Source: Acidobacteriota bacterium (GTDB lineage: Bacteria > Acidobacteriota > Terriglobia > Acidiferrales > UBA7541). Taken from it: DNA of 64,000 nt. Each line of letters starts with the position of its first letter. The first letter of the stretch is position 1. Both the position numbers and the translations under genes were made by a program. The notes under the pieces are model-generated. The model made no database searches. It saw nothing but the letters and a program-made list of their open reading frames with translations, and was not told where the DNA came from. The stretch covers positions 62,001 through 126,000 of the forward strand of contig JABCZG010000002.1 of NCBI GenBank assembly GCA_013289835.1, in the 5' to 3' direction. Shown one piece after another: positions 9,461-19,456 of the stretch.

Positions 9461-9922
9461 TCATCGGTTCAGCCACTTGGTCATCAAAAACCGATCGTGA
9501 TCGTGGTATCCGGCACGGCGATAGAGTTGGAACGCTGAGTCGTTCCCACGGTCCACTTCCAGATGAACGGCGTTCACGTCCATTTCGCGCGCTTTCTCTT
9601 CAAGAAAAGCAACGGCCCGCGTGCCAAACCCGCGGCGTCGAAAGTCAGGCTCGACATACAACTCGTCGATGAAAGCATCGTGGCCGCGGAACTCAAAGCT
9701 GAAACCGATGGTCAGGACAATATAGCCGACGATCGTGGCTCCTTCGCTGAGAATCCACACTCGTCCAAATGCCGGAAGGGACAAAAAGCGCTGGAAGGTT
9801 TGACGAACGACGGCCTCGTCAAACTGAATTTTACCCGGCTCCTGCTCGGCCAGAAGGCGCATCATGCGAAGAAGCTGCGGCTCGTCCTCCAGGGCGGCTT
9901 CCCGGATCAGTAGCGATGGCAT
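9461..9922 (-). CDS. GNAT family N-acetyltransferase
   Basis: 153 residues from the ATG at 9922, which follows the stop of the glucosidase gene by a single base (TAACATG), implying translational coupling. The acetyl-CoA loop is visible as VEPDFRRRGFGTRAVAFLEEKA (about 94-115, within the Q/R-x-x-G-x-G/A pattern), followed by LEVDRGNDSAFQLYRRAGY, the usual motif B region. The substrate is unknown; it may be a small amine or a protein N-terminus. A longer frame upstream runs inside the glucosidase gene and is not needed. Confidence 0.88.
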   Translation of the reverse strand: MPSLLIREAALEDEPQLLRMMRLLAEQEPGKIQFDEAVVRQTFQRFLSLPAFGRVWILSEGATIVGYIVLTIGFSFEFRGHDAFIDELYVEPDFRRRGFGTRAVAFLEEKAREMDVNAVHLEVDRGNDSAFQLYRRAGYHDHDRFLMTKWLNR

Positions 9923-9923
9923 G

Positions 9924-12659
9924 TTACTCGCCGCTTTGTTCGATGAGTTTCGCGACCAAACCGGTCCAGCCGGTTTGATGGCCGGCGCCGATGCCGGCGC
10001 CATTATCGCCGTGAAAGTATTCGTAGAAAAGGATGAGGTCGCGCCAATGCGGATCGCTCTGAAAGATCTCGGTTCCTCCGGCGACAGGGCGGCGGCCGTT
10101 CGAATCGCGCAGGAAGATGTGGATCAGGCGGCGGGAGATTTCGGCGGCGACTTGCCAGAGGTCGGATTCCTGGGGGGCGTGCGTGGGGCACTCCACTTTG
10201 AAATCCTCACCGTAGTAGTGGTGGAACTTTTGAAGCGATTCGACGAGCAGATAATTTACCGGGAACCAGATGGGGCCGCGCCAGTTGGAATTGCCGCCGA
10301 AGACGCCCGTGGAGGATTCGGCGGGCTCATAGTCAACCCGGTTTACGTTGCCGTTGATGTGGACTTCGTAGGGATGATCCTTGTGGAAGCGAGACAGAGC
10401 GCGCACGCCGTAGGGCGAGAAGAATTCGGTTTCGTCGAGCATGCGCGTGAGCACGCGCTTGAGTTGTTTGCGGTTCACGAGCGACAGCAATCGGCGCACC
10501 CCGCGCGCCGAACGCTGGGTCATTTCAATGTGTTCCGGCACGTCCGGATGATTGTCAATGAACCATTGCATGCGGCGCTTGAAACCGGGCAGACGGTCCA
10601 CGATTTCCGGCTCGAGCGTTTCCACGGCGAAGAGCGGAATCAATCCCACCATCGAGCGAATTTTCAGAAAATGTTCTTCGCCATTGGGAAGCTTGAGCAC
10701 GTCGTAATAAAAACCGTCTTCGTCATCCCAGAGGGAACGGCCGCCGCTGCCGAAATCATTCATCGCCCGCGCGATGTAGACGAAGTGTTCGAAGAATTTG
10801 CTAGCCACGTCTTCGTAGGCGGGATCTTCCTTGGCGAGTTCCAACGCGATGGCCAGCATGTTCAGGCAATACATACCCATCCAACTGGTGCCATCAGACT
10901 GTTCGAGTTGTCCGCCGGTCGGGAGCGGTGCGGAGCGGTCGAAAACCCCGATGTTATCGAGGCCGAGGAATCCGCCTTGAAAAATATTCGCGCCGTCAGG
11001 GTCCTTGCGATTTACCCACCAGGTAAAATTCAGCAGTAATTTGTGAAAGACTTTTTCGAGGAAGCCGCGATCGGCGACGCCTCGGACGCGCCGTTCGATT
11101 TTGTAAACGCGCCAGGCAGCCCAGGCGTGCACCGGCGGATTCACATCGCCGAAGGCCCATTCGTAGGCGGGCAGCTGGCCGTTCGGGTGCATATACCATT
11201 CGCGGAGCAGCAGGATGAGCTGGTCTTTGGCGAAATCCGGATCGACCAAGGCCAGCGGAATGCAATGAAACGCCAGGTCCCACGCGGCGTACCACGGATA
11301 CTCCCACTTGTCCGGCATGGAAATGATGTCTTCGTTATAGAGGTGCGTCCAGTCCTTGTTGCGGCCGTGCCAGCGCTCTTCCGGGGGCTTGGGGCCGGCG
11401 GGATCGCCTTCCAGCCAAGTGTGCACGTCGTAGTGATAGAACTGCTTCGACCACAGCATGCCGGAAAAGGACTGGCGCATGACGGCTTTGGCGTCGTCGG
11501 AAAGTTCTTTGGGAATGCGCGAGGCGTAAAATTCTTCGGTTTCCTTCTGACGAGTGGTGAACATACCCTCAAATCCCGGGCCAAAATCATTGGTGCCAGG
11601 AACGCCTTCGGTGCGCTCCTGCGTACCGGGGGAGTCAAATCCACCTACAACACCCGCGCCGGTATCCATGGCGCCGAGAGGTTCGAGATCGGTGAGGCGC
11701 AGCTTTAGGGTTACGGACTGGCCGGGTGCGAGCTGCAGCGGATAGCACGCCGCGACTTTCGTGCCCATCTGCTCGGGATTGACGGCGGACTTGTTGCCGC
11801 GAATCACAAATTCGTGAAAGGCGTCCTTCACGTAGGGCGAGCGGTTTCTGCCGCCAAAGAGGCGCGCGTTGTTGGTTTCGTTTTCTGTGAAGAGCAGATC
11901 CGGTTGGCCGGCGCAAAGGAGCCAGCGTTTGCCATATTGCCAGTGCTGCAGCTCGACACACGAGCTCCCGGGAACATTGGTTCCTTGGCGGGCGAGCGGG
12001 CGGCGAAGATCCTTGCCCCAGGACCAGGTGTTGCGAAACCAAAATTGTGGCAACAAGTGAAGCACGGCTGCTTCCGGCCCGCGATTCACCGCGGTGATCT
12101 TGATGAGCATGTCTTCGACATCAGCCTTGGCGTACTCGACGAAAACATCGAAATAGCGGTTCTCGGCGAAGACGCCGGTATCTAGAAGCTCGAATTCCGG
12201 GTCGCGGCGGCTACGGCGGCGGTTTTCTTCGACTAGCGCCTCGTACGGAAATTCAGCCTGCGGATACTTGTAGAGCATGCGCATGTAGCTGTGGGTAGGA
12301 GTGGAATCGAGATAGAAATAATATTCCTTGGGGTCTTCGCCATGATTGCCCTGATTTCCGGTGAGGCCGAAGATGCGTTCCTTGAGGATGGGATCGCGCC
12401 CATTCCAGAGTGCCAGACTGAAGCACATCATCTGGTGGCGGTCGCTGATTCCCCCGATGCCGTCTTCGCCCCAGCGGTAGGCCCGCGAGCGAGCGTGATC
12501 GTGAGGGAAAAATTCCCAGGCGGTGCCGCCGGGGCTATAGTCTTCGCGCACGGTGCCCCACTGGCGCTCGGAGAGATAGGGTCCCCAGCGCTTCCAGTAT
12601 TTTTTGCGGGTGCGCGATTCCTCGAGGCGGCGGTCTTCCGTGGTTTGAATCCGTGGCAT
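9924..12659 (-). CDS. GH63-like glucosidase (large cytoplasmic family)
   Basis: 911 residues without a signal peptide. The N-terminal part has the conserved start [18 protein letters not shown], then GGISDRHQ and an (alpha/alpha)6-type catalytic domain with aromatic-rich motifs such as [30 protein letters not shown] and [12 protein letters not shown]. This is the family related to yeast YMR196W and mannosylglycerate or trehalose-type GH63 enzymes. The exact glucoside is unclear. It leads an operon with GNAT, SDR and a glycogen-debranching enzyme, pointing to intracellular alpha-glucan or glucoside turnover. Confidence 0.88.
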   Translation of the reverse strand: MPRIQTTEDRRLEESRTRKKYWKRWGPYLSERQWGTVREDYSPGGTAWEFFPHDHARSRAYRWGEDGIGGISDRHQMMCFSLALWNGRDPILKERIFGLTGNQGNHGEDPKEYYFYLDSTPTHSYMRMLYKYPQAEFPYEALVEENRRRSRRDPEFELLDTGVFAENRYFDVFVEYAKADVEDMLIKITAVNRGPEAAVLHLLPQFWFRNTWSWGKDLRRPLARQGTNVPGSSCVELQHWQYGKRWLLCAGQPDLLFTENETNNARLFGGRNRSPYVKDAFHEFVIRGNKSAVNPEQMGTKVAACYPLQLAPGQSVTLKLRLTDLEPLGAMDTGAGVVGGFDSPGTQERTEGVPGTNDFGPGFEGMFTTRQKETEEFYASRIPKELSDDAKAVMRQSFSGMLWSKQFYHYDVHTWLEGDPAGPKPPEERWHGRNKDWTHLYNEDIISMPDKWEYPWYAAWDLAFHCIPLALVDPDFAKDQLILLLREWYMHPNGQLPAYEWAFGDVNPPVHAWAAWRVYKIERRVRGVADRGFLEKVFHKLLLNFTWWVNRKDPDGANIFQGGFLGLDNIGVFDRSAPLPTGGQLEQSDGTSWMGMYCLNMLAIALELAKEDPAYEDVASKFFEHFVYIARAMNDFGSGGRSLWDDEDGFYYDVLKLPNGEEHFLKIRSMVGLIPLFAVETLEPEIVDRLPGFKRRMQWFIDNHPDVPEHIEMTQRSARGVRRLLSLVNRKQLKRVLTRMLDETEFFSPYGVRALSRFHKDHPYEVHINGNVNRVDYEPAESSTGVFGGNSNWRGPIWFPVNYLLVESLQKFHHYYGEDFKVECPTHAPQESDLWQVAAEISRRLIHIFLRDSNGRRPVAGGTEIFQSDPHWRDLILFYEYFHGDNGAGIGAGHQTGWTGLVAKLIEQSGE

Positions 12660-12701
12660 GGTCAGCTAATCCTCTAGATAGAAGTCCAGGCTATGGTCGC
12701 A

Positions 12702-12923
12702 CTATCGGCGGAAAACCGCCGCGAGCGCTTCCTGGCGCGTGCTTGTTCCGGCACGTCGGGCATTCGCGAAACTATCCTCGGACATCGGATGCTCCAGAAT
12801 GCGATTTGGTGCACGGTTCTTGGGGAGCTGTTTCATTAAATTCTGCCTTCCTCGCTGCGGCGATCTCGAAAACACAGGTTGCCAACATTCGTTGTACTCT
12901 GGATGGCTCATAGGCGCATCCAT
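12702..12923 (-). CDS. Possible small protein, unrecognised
   Basis: A 73-residue frame from the ATG at 12921-12923, with AAAGGGCGG about 8 bases upstream. The product is polar and basic and matches nothing I know. It lies in the 296-base gap between the GH63-like gene and the divergent HtrA gene, ending 42 bases before the glucosidase start. It could be a leader gene or noise. The gap must also hold the promoters of both flanking genes. Confidence 0.28.
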   Translation of the reverse strand: MDAPMSHPEYNECWQPVFSRSPQRGRQNLMKQLPKNRAPNRILEHPMSEDSFANARRAGTSTRQEALAAVFRR

Positions 12924-12955
12924 AGTGTAGCCGCCCTTTCCAGGAGAATTCATCC

Positions 12956-14428
12956 ATGTTCTCGCTCGCTCAGCAATTCGTGAAAAAACCCCATCCTCTG
13001 GCGCGTCGAACGTGGGGCGCACTTTGCGGTCTAGCGCCACTTCTATTGTTCTGCCTGCTGGCCGTTGCTGCACGAGCGCAGGAACGTCCCGGGGACGCGT
13101 TACGAAAGCTGAGCGGATCCGTGAATGAACTTGTGAAAAAGGTGTCGCCTAGCGTGGTACAAATTTTGGTGACCGGCTACGGGCCTTTAGAAGAAAGCGA
13201 CAAAGGGAACACCAACGCGATCATCGGACGGCAACGCGCTATCGGCTCGGGATTCATCGTGGATGCGAGCGGATACATCGTGACCAACGCGCACGTGGTA
13301 AATGGAGCGCAGCGCGTCCAGGTGGTGCTGCCGTCTCCGAACGGGGATGACTCGCTGGACGCGGCGCTTTCCACGCGGACCACGATTCTTGCCGCGCGCA
13401 TCATTGGGGTGTCGCGCGAGAACGATCTCGCGGTAATCAAAGTGGACGCGGGCAAGCTCCCGGCGCTCGCTCTGGCCTCGTATCGCAAACTTCGGCAGGG
13501 GGAACTGGTGTTTGCCTTTGGCAGTCCGGAAGGCTTGCGCAACTCCGTAACGATGGGCGTCGTTTCCGCGGTGGCGCGGCAGATTGATCCGGATTCTCCC
13601 ACGATTTACGTTCAGACGGATGCGCCGATTAATCCTGGAAATTCAGGAGGACCGCTAGTCAACGTGGATGGTGAAGTGGTGGGGGTGGATACATTTATCT
13701 TGTCCCAATCGGGCGGGAACGAAGGACTGGGCTTCGCGATTCCCAGCGCGGTGGTCAACGTGGCGTACCAGCAACTGCGGAAGTTTGGCCATCTACACCG
13801 CCCGGAAATCGGAGTGAGCATCCAAACGATTACGCCATCGATGGCGGAGGCCCTGAACCTGCCGCGCAACTACGGGGTGATCGTCTCGGACGTGCAGCCG
13901 GACGGCCCGGCGCAAGCCGCGGGCGTGCAGATCGGAGATGTGATTGCCGCAATCGACGGCAAAGCGGTGGACAATCTACCGTTCGTGGCCTTTCATCTGT
14001 TGTCACGGGAAACGGGCGACAAAGTCCATCTCGATGTTCTTCGCGGAAAAGACCGATACGGATTCGACGTTCCGTTGATGGCGCCCCCACATGACATGGA
14101 TCAGATCGCGGCGCTGGCGGATCCGGAAAAAAATCTTGTACCGGCGCTGGGAATCGTGGGCGTTGAAATTGACGCAAAAATTGCGGCCATGACCTCGGAT
14201 CTGCGTGATCCGTTTGGCATTATCGTCGCTGCGCGGTCGGCCGGCGCGACGGTAGAGGTCTCGCTGAATACCGGGGACGTGATTCGAACGCTGAATGGCC
14301 AACCGATGACTACGCTGGACCGGCTGCGAGACGCGCTGAAAGCGCTTCATCCTGGCGCCGCAGCGGTGTTGCAGATTCAGCGAGACCAGAAACTCATGTT
14401 TATTTCATTTACTTTCGATCCGCAGTAA
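12956..14428 (+). CDS. HtrA/DegP-like S1C serine protease with PDZ domains
   Basis: 490 residues. AGGAGA lies 8 bases before the ATG. A signal or anchor segment spans residues about 20-42 and ends ARAQ, so the enzyme acts in the periplasm. The trypsin-like domain has the full triad: H113 (TNAHVV), D157 (ENDLAVIK) and S230 (GNSGGP). One PDZ domain follows at about 280-365, and a second, more divergent PDZ-like region at about 385-485 (NTGDVIRTLNGQPM). The role is presumably quality control of envelope proteins. It converges on the small membrane protein gene downstream. Confidence 0.93.
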   Translation: MFSLAQQFVKKPHPLARRTWGALCGLAPLLLFCLLAVAARAQERPGDALRKLSGSVNELVKKVSPSVVQILVTGYGPLEESDKGNTNAIIGRQRAIGSGFIVDASGYIVTNAHVVNGAQRVQVVLPSPNGDDSLDAALSTRTTILAARIIGVSRENDLAVIKVDAGKLPALALASYRKLRQGELVFAFGSPEGLRNSVTMGVVSAVARQIDPDSPTIYVQTDAPINPGNSGGPLVNVDGEVVGVDTFILSQSGGNEGLGFAIPSAVVNVAYQQLRKFGHLHRPEIGVSIQTITPSMAEALNLPRNYGVIVSDVQPDGPAQAAGVQIGDVIAAIDGKAVDNLPFVAFHLLSRETGDKVHLDVLRGKDRYGFDVPLMAPPHDMDQIAALADPEKNLVPALGIVGVEIDAKIAAMTSDLRDPFGIIVAARSAGATVEVSLNTGDVIRTLNGQPMTTLDRLRDALKALHPGAAAVLQIQRDQKLMFISFTFDPQ

Positions 14429-14463
14429 CGGCAAATGGGTGCCACGGGAGAAGACGCCTTTTT

Positions 14464-15027
14464 CTAGTGAGAGGGTTCTTTGATGGAGCGGAGAAGAGCG
14501 ATCTTTGTGCCCGAGGAGTCTGACCCAAGCACCACCACGCGGATCTGGTCGCCGCGTTCACCCAGAAAAATGATGTCGTCATCGGATATGTGTGAATCCC
14601 GGAAGGCCTCGGGTAAATTCTTGGGGCCGCTATCCTGACGAGCGAATTCCGGAGCGAGGTGTTCGGCGTACCAGGTGGCGACGAATTCGCGCGAAGAGTT
14701 CGAATGATAGGTGCTGGTGACAACCTGGGCCTGGCTGTCCGAAGAAGGAAGGCGCGCACCCTCATTCCCCGGGAGCACCAGGGTCGAAGCGGGATAGACC
14801 GGGAGGGTGGGGCCAACTTCCTTGGCCTTTTCAACGCGATAGTCACCGAGCGGAGTGCGCACGGTGGTCTTGTCACTGGAATTGCGGAGCGCGAGGGAAT
14901 TGATCAAGCGAGAGGTCATCATGAACCCGCCGCCAAGCAAAATGCAGACACCGCAAGCCATGGCCATCATCATGAATAGGAGTGATTTGGATGAAGACGA
15001 CTCTCCCGCCGATGCACTTTTTGCCAT
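14464..15027 (-). CDS. Single-TM membrane protein of unknown function
   Basis: 187 residues from the ATG at 15027, preceded by GGGAGAGG at about 8 bases; an in-frame GTG at 15051 is less well supported. A serine-rich N-terminus is followed by one hydrophobic segment (about 17-38, MMMAMACGVCILLGGG) and a soluble C-terminal domain of about 140 residues that would face the periplasm. I recognise no domain. It converges with the HtrA gene (35 bases apart). Behind its start lies the hairpin that closes the pilin operon. Confidence 0.7.
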   Translation of the reverse strand: MAKSASAGESSSSKSLLFMMMAMACGVCILLGGGFMMTSRLINSLALRNSSDKTTVRTPLGDYRVEKAKEVGPTLPVYPASTLVLPGNEGARLPSSDSQAQVVTSTYHSNSSREFVATWYAEHLAPEFARQDSGPKNLPEAFRDSHISDDDIIFLGERGDQIRVVVLGSDSSGTKIALLRSIKEPSH

Positions 15028-15171
15028 AGCCTGCGCCTCTCCCAAGCCCACGACCGCGCCAGAGATGCCCCACCTGCGAGCGGTGATACGGGCGTGGCGG
15101 TTTCTCTACAATTTGAAACCTAATCTATGCGTACTTTAATTCCCAATTCGTACCCAGTCTCAGAAAACGTT

Positions 15172-15232
15172 CTTCCTGCGCACCCCAAACGCGGCCCCGG
15201 GAACGGGGGGCCGCGCGGTGCACGGGGAAGAA
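15172..15232 (-). terminator. Large hairpin after the pilin operon
   Basis: Inner stem GCGGCCCC (15191-15198) pairs with GGGGCCGC (15207-15214) around an 8-base loop. It is nested in a longer imperfect outer stem, CTTCCTGCGCACC against GGTGCACGGGGAAG. It lies immediately after the stop of the PilX-like gene. No clear T-run follows on the minus strand, so termination may be inefficient or the structure may act in RNA stability. Confidence 0.55.
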
Positions 15233-15239
15233 CGGTAGC

Positions 15240-18200
15240 TCACTGAGTCGGCAGCATCAGTTGCGTGAATCCCGTGGTATTCACGTCGCGGAACATCGGA
15301 GTGCGCGGCGGGAGCAACGACGGATTCAGGAAGTTAGTGTCAAAGGAATAGCCGCGTTGCGGCGGAGCATAGTTGTTATTGCCGGAATTGAAGAGACCGG
15401 TCCCCTGCCGGTTGAAGTAAAGGCTGAGGATTGATCCCGTATAGTTCAGGGTTCCGTTCCAGTTTTCGAGGAAGCGCATGAAGTTATGGACACCGCCGTC
15501 CGTTCCGAAGTCCTGACTGCCATCGATCGTGGTGGTATCCCAGCTTGGTTTGGGGAATGAAATGCCCTTTCCAGCGACCACGCCCAAGCGGTAGTAGGCG
15601 GTGTTGGACTGGCGGCCGTTCACGTTGAACGGATACCCAAAGGTGTTCACGTCATTCCACTGGTCAGAGAGGAGTGTGAAGGCATCGGCGACGACCGAAG
15701 CTGCCACGTTGGGGTCGCCGAACCCGCCGCCCGCTGAATTGGCGTTGTAGTCGCCCTGCACGTATGCAGGATTCTCCGTAGCGACAGTAAGGCCGCAAAC
15801 GACTCCTCCTACGCAAGTGGGCAAGCCGATCTTGCTTCCGTTAACGAGCTTTACAGCCCGGCGGAAGAGCGCGGACGGATTCTCACGGCCTTCCTGGGCA
15901 TTGACCAAGAAAGTCCGTGGCCAGGGCAAACCGCCGTTTGGACCAGTGCACAACGGGTCAGCCACCGTGGCCGAAAGTGTATTTGAAAAGAGCGTGTTTG
16001 CAAGAATGCTTCCGGTGCTGTCCACCAGCGCAGGAGGGAAAGTGATCGCCCCGTAAGTGTAGAGAACTCCTGTGCCATCCAGGTCTTCCCCTGTGTCTAG
16101 CGTGCCGAATGTGCAGCCTGCAGCAGTCGAAGGATTGACGAAGTCGCTGTAGCCGTATTCACCGGTTTCGTGTCCGCCGGGCGAGAGCGGTGGCCAAGCA
16201 TTTGCGAAAGCACCAGGCCCGCTGCTCGGAACGTAGTTTCCGCGGCGATCGGAGATGTACACGACAAAGTTGTTCGGCGCAACATTGGCATCCTGCGTCT
16301 TGGGGCCCGTTGTGCCAATCGTTCCGGAGAACCACTTTGCCAAATTGTTGACGTCCAGTTCGACGTAGTGCATGAGGCCGCCGAGCGTGACGCGGTTGGC
16401 GAACACGCCGGTAGGCGCAGCCTCGCGGTTGTAGCCTTCTCGCGTATCGTAGAGCACGTTGGGCCAAAAGTCCGAAGGCTGAGGGGTCCATCCCACCAAA
16501 GGCAACTTGGTGGTCGGATCCACGCCGCAAACCTGGGCAACCGTCGATTGTGACGGCAGGTTCTTGGGGGCTGTAGTCTTCAAGACGCCGGTGTTGACTA
16601 TGACCGACGAAGGATTGTCGCGAATGCGCTCCAGGCGGATGACCGCATTGGGGTGGGGATCCATACAGGTGCCCGTCCCGAACGCGGCGACGTTGTAGGT
16701 TCCGGCAGCCATGGGCGCCGCATTTTGATAATTCACTTGCACCGCCGCGCCCGTACTCGGATTCACGGTGGGAACTGTCGGGAGTGGCAGATAGGGCGGC
16801 GCCGCGCTGGAGCCCTGCATTTGTGTACTGAGGCCCCCCCAATTCGGATTGAGATTGGTTCCGTCGTACGACTGAGGCATGGGGTTGATATTCCTGCCGG
16901 CATAGCCGAGGCTTAGGATTTCCTGAGTAACGTCTTTATATGTTCCGCAAGGACTGCCGTACGTTGTCTGAGCGTCAATCTTGATGTAGCCGGTGACGAT
17001 CTTAGTCGAGTTGGGCTGCCAATAGCCGTCGCCCCCGTTAGCGCCCGGAACATATGCAGCTGCGCCCCCCACTGCGCCCGAGCCCGCCAGTGGCAATGGA
17101 GTAGTACCGGCCGTGGTCATGGCGGTTTTAAGCGCGGTTGCGTTTGCAGATGCCCAACTGCCAACAGGCAACGCAAGGTCTGCCAGGTTGAATGGTTGGC
17201 CAGCACTGACGCAAGGAAGACTTGTGATATCGGCTGCGTTATCGGAGATCAAGATTCTCAGACTAGCTTGGGAATAATACCGCTCGCCAAGGACGCCTGG
17301 ATTGGCGGTGTCTTCGCCTTGCACGGGACGGCGAATGATGTCCACGGGGGAAGCGCTACCCAGGAGCGTGATGGTCAAGTTCAGCGGCTTCACACCGCTT
17401 CGAAGATTTCCGTTGTAAGAAGCGGAGATCGAGGGCCAGCTTGCGTTGGCCGTTCCACTGCCTAAACAACCGGTAATGCTTCCTTGTCCGAACCCAAGCG
17501 CCTGGTAGGAACCGCTACCTTTGGTGATCTCAACGCTACCCGGGTGAATGCCTGACGTGGACTCGGTGTTGCCGTTTGAGAGGCAGTCGCGCACAACGCT
17601 ACCGACTGCGGTCACAGGATTCGACAACCAGAGTTGGACGGCAGTTGTTTGAGTCGGTGTGGCATTCGCGGGCCCACCGCTGGCCACGAACAGGTTGCCG
17701 TTGGTAGCTACGCGTCCGCCAAAATTGAAGTTCGGACCAGGGAAGAAACTCAAGTCGGTTTGCGAGAATATGCCGAACTGGAACAGCGGGATGCCGACCG
17801 TCTGGGTGGTCCGCTGCAGTTTGACTTGCGCGCCATTGGTTGTCAGCGCTCCGACCGTCAAGGTATAGGGCGTCTCAAGAGCAGTCATCCCTTGGTAAGG
17901 GCTGGAGCCCGAAGTGATCTGGGCAAAGGACGCTAGAGGGTTGCCATTTGCGTCCTTCGGATAGCTGATCAAATAGGTGTTATTCCCCTGAGAATCCACG
18001 TACGTTACCGCCGTGCTCGAGGGGAGCGACGGAGGAGTGGTCATGAGGGCATTTACCTGCGAACCAGTGGGCGCATAGGTGGTGCCGAACAGGGTTCCGA
18101 GGTCAGCCGTGAGCTTCTCCATGCCGGATTCCGCGCCGTAGAAAGCGCGCACCTGGTCGTTGTCCATGCCGGAAAGCCTTTGCCCTTCGGTGACCAGCAG

Positions 18201-18302
18201 GATGAAGCCCACCACCATGGCGGACATCAGAAGAAGCAGCAAGAGCGTCGTAACGAGCGCTATACCTGATTGTTTTCGCATAAGAGTTTTCACCGGTCGC
18301 AT
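15240..18302 (-). CDS. Very large PilX-like pilus assembly protein
   Basis: 1020 residues from the ATG at 18302 (AGGAG 7 bases upstream, 13 bases after the pilW-like stop). The N-terminus matches PilX: a short basic start, QSGIALVTTLLLLLLMSAMVV as membrane helix, then DNDQVRAFYGAESGMEKL. PilX proteins are usually about 150-250 residues, so this one has roughly 800 extra. The extension is rich in Gly, Asn, Thr, Pro and Ser with scattered cysteine pairs, like a secreted beta-rich ectodomain. It is the last gene of the minor-pilin operon. It may be an incorporated pilus-tip or adhesion component. No PilY1 is seen in the window. Confidence 0.85.
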   Translation of the reverse strand: MRPVKTLMRKQSGIALVTTLLLLLLMSAMVVGFILLVTEGQRLSGMDNDQVRAFYGAESGMEKLTADLGTLFGTTYAPTGSQVNALMTTPPSLPSSTAVTYVDSQGNNTYLISYPKDANGNPLASFAQITSGSSPYQGMTALETPYTLTVGALTTNGAQVKLQRTTQTVGIPLFQFGIFSQTDLSFFPGPNFNFGGRVATNGNLFVASGGPANATPTQTTAVQLWLSNPVTAVGSVVRDCLSNGNTESTSGIHPGSVEITKGSGSYQALGFGQGSITGCLGSGTANASWPSISASYNGNLRSGVKPLNLTITLLGSASPVDIIRRPVQGEDTANPGVLGERYYSQASLRILISDNAADITSLPCVSAGQPFNLADLALPVGSWASANATALKTAMTTAGTTPLPLAGSGAVGGAAAYVPGANGGDGYWQPNSTKIVTGYIKIDAQTTYGSPCGTYKDVTQEILSLGYAGRNINPMPQSYDGTNLNPNWGGLSTQMQGSSAAPPYLPLPTVPTVNPSTGAAVQVNYQNAAPMAAGTYNVAAFGTGTCMDPHPNAVIRLERIRDNPSSVIVNTGVLKTTAPKNLPSQSTVAQVCGVDPTTKLPLVGWTPQPSDFWPNVLYDTREGYNREAAPTGVFANRVTLGGLMHYVELDVNNLAKWFSGTIGTTGPKTQDANVAPNNFVVYISDRRGNYVPSSGPGAFANAWPPLSPGGHETGEYGYSDFVNPSTAAGCTFGTLDTGEDLDGTGVLYTYGAITFPPALVDSTGSILANTLFSNTLSATVADPLCTGPNGGLPWPRTFLVNAQEGRENPSALFRRAVKLVNGSKIGLPTCVGGVVCGLTVATENPAYVQGDYNANSAGGGFGDPNVAASVVADAFTLLSDQWNDVNTFGYPFNVNGRQSNTAYYRLGVVAGKGISFPKPSWDTTTIDGSQDFGTDGGVHNFMRFLENWNGTLNYTGSILSLYFNRQGTGLFNSGNNNYAPPQRGYSFDTNFLNPSLLPPRTPMFRDVNTTGFTQLMLPTQ

Positions 18303-18315
18303 CGTGTAGCTCCTC

Positions 18316-19434
18316 TTACTTATAAGTATTAAAGTAGGCCATGCTGCGCAGCGCGACTTGCGTGGCCAAGTTGGTCCGGACATATTGCCCGCTACCCGCG
18401 GTCGTGGAGGTAGTTCGCGCGCCCAGATACACGTTCACGGAGCGGATCTGGTTTTCGTTGTCGGTTACCGGAACTACAGTCTGGTTCACGGGAGCCGGCG
18501 AACTCCCATCATCGAAATTGAAGGTGAACTGGAGGTTTTCAAAAACTTCCGCGACGGCCTGCGGGGCATTGAAATTAAGAGCGCGCATAAGCTCCGGCTG
18601 CGCGGAATCGTTTGCCGGGACAGCCAAGTAGTACGTAACCATCCAGATGCGCGTGGCAGAGGTGACGGGATAGGTGCCGTTGGGAACGCCGCCAGTGAGA
18701 TTCTGGAGTTGCTTGATGGTCCCGGCGCTTTCCGTCCCGGTGCGCATGTTCAGATTGTAAGGATCACCCGCATTAAAGGTCAGGGTTTGTCCGCTGACCG
18801 CCGAGACTTCCTGCAGGCAATTGCCGTTGTTGTTGTAAATCATGATCAGGTCCCCGACGTTGACAGGAATGCCCGCGAGGCCGATCGTTACGCAGCCAGG
18901 ATCAAAAGTGATGGTGTTGCCATTCGCGGCGATGGCCCCCGCGGGGCAGCCCGCACCGTTAATCTGCTTGGCGTCCAGAGCCAAGGTGTTGTCCACATAC
19001 ATAATCGAGAGAACGTCGGTTGCAGGCCCCTTGGTCCCGTCCGGGCTGGTAATCGTGGGACCCAGGCTGTTTCCAGGTTCGATGGCCGGCAGAATCACGT
19101 TGCATCCCGGATTGGCGGAGTTGGGGCCCTGAAAGGTCAAACTCAAGGAAGCTGGTGGACGGTTCACAGGTTTGCCGACGTTGCATCCACTGGCATTGAC
19201 GGTGTTTGGAATCGAAATGCCACCCGTGGGTATGCCCGTGGCGGTCTGGATGAGATCCTGAGTAATCAGGTTCAGTCCTGAGCGCATGTTGTCGCTCATG
19301 TCCGATTTCTGGGTGACGGTGCTATTTGCTTTGGTGGAGTCTCGGAAGCTGAGGACCGCCGCGCTCAAAAGCACCGCGGTGACGCCCGTGGCCACGATCA
19401 ACTCGACCAGAGTGAAGCCTGATTGTTTCTTCAT
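18316..19434 (-). CDS. PilW-like minor pilin
   Basis: 372 residues from the ATG at 19434 with GAGGAG 7 bases upstream; the longer TTG start is not supported. The class III prepilin signal is clear: MKKQSG, cleavage before F, then FTLVELIVATGVTAVLLSAA with the conserved Glu at mature position 5. The next stretch (MSDNMRSGLNLITQDLIQTA) fits PilW. The ectodomain has several cysteines and ends with a short AYFNTYK tail. It would be processed by PilD and assembled in type IV pili or a pseudopilus. Confidence 0.9.
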   Translation of the reverse strand: MKKQSGFTLVELIVATGVTAVLLSAAVLSFRDSTKANSTVTQKSDMSDNMRSGLNLITQDLIQTATGIPTGGISIPNTVNASGCNVGKPVNRPPASLSLTFQGPNSANPGCNVILPAIEPGNSLGPTITSPDGTKGPATDVLSIMYVDNTLALDAKQINGAGCPAGAIAANGNTITFDPGCVTIGLAGIPVNVGDLIMIYNNNGNCLQEVSAVSGQTLTFNAGDPYNLNMRTGTESAGTIKQLQNLTGGVPNGTYPVTSATRIWMVTYYLAVPANDSAQPELMRALNFNAPQAVAEVFENLQFTFNFDDGSSPAPVNQTVVPVTDNENQIRSVNVYLGARTTSTTAGSGQYVRTNLATQVALRSMAYFNTYK

Positions 19435-19456
19435 AAGCTCGCTCCTCAATCCAACC

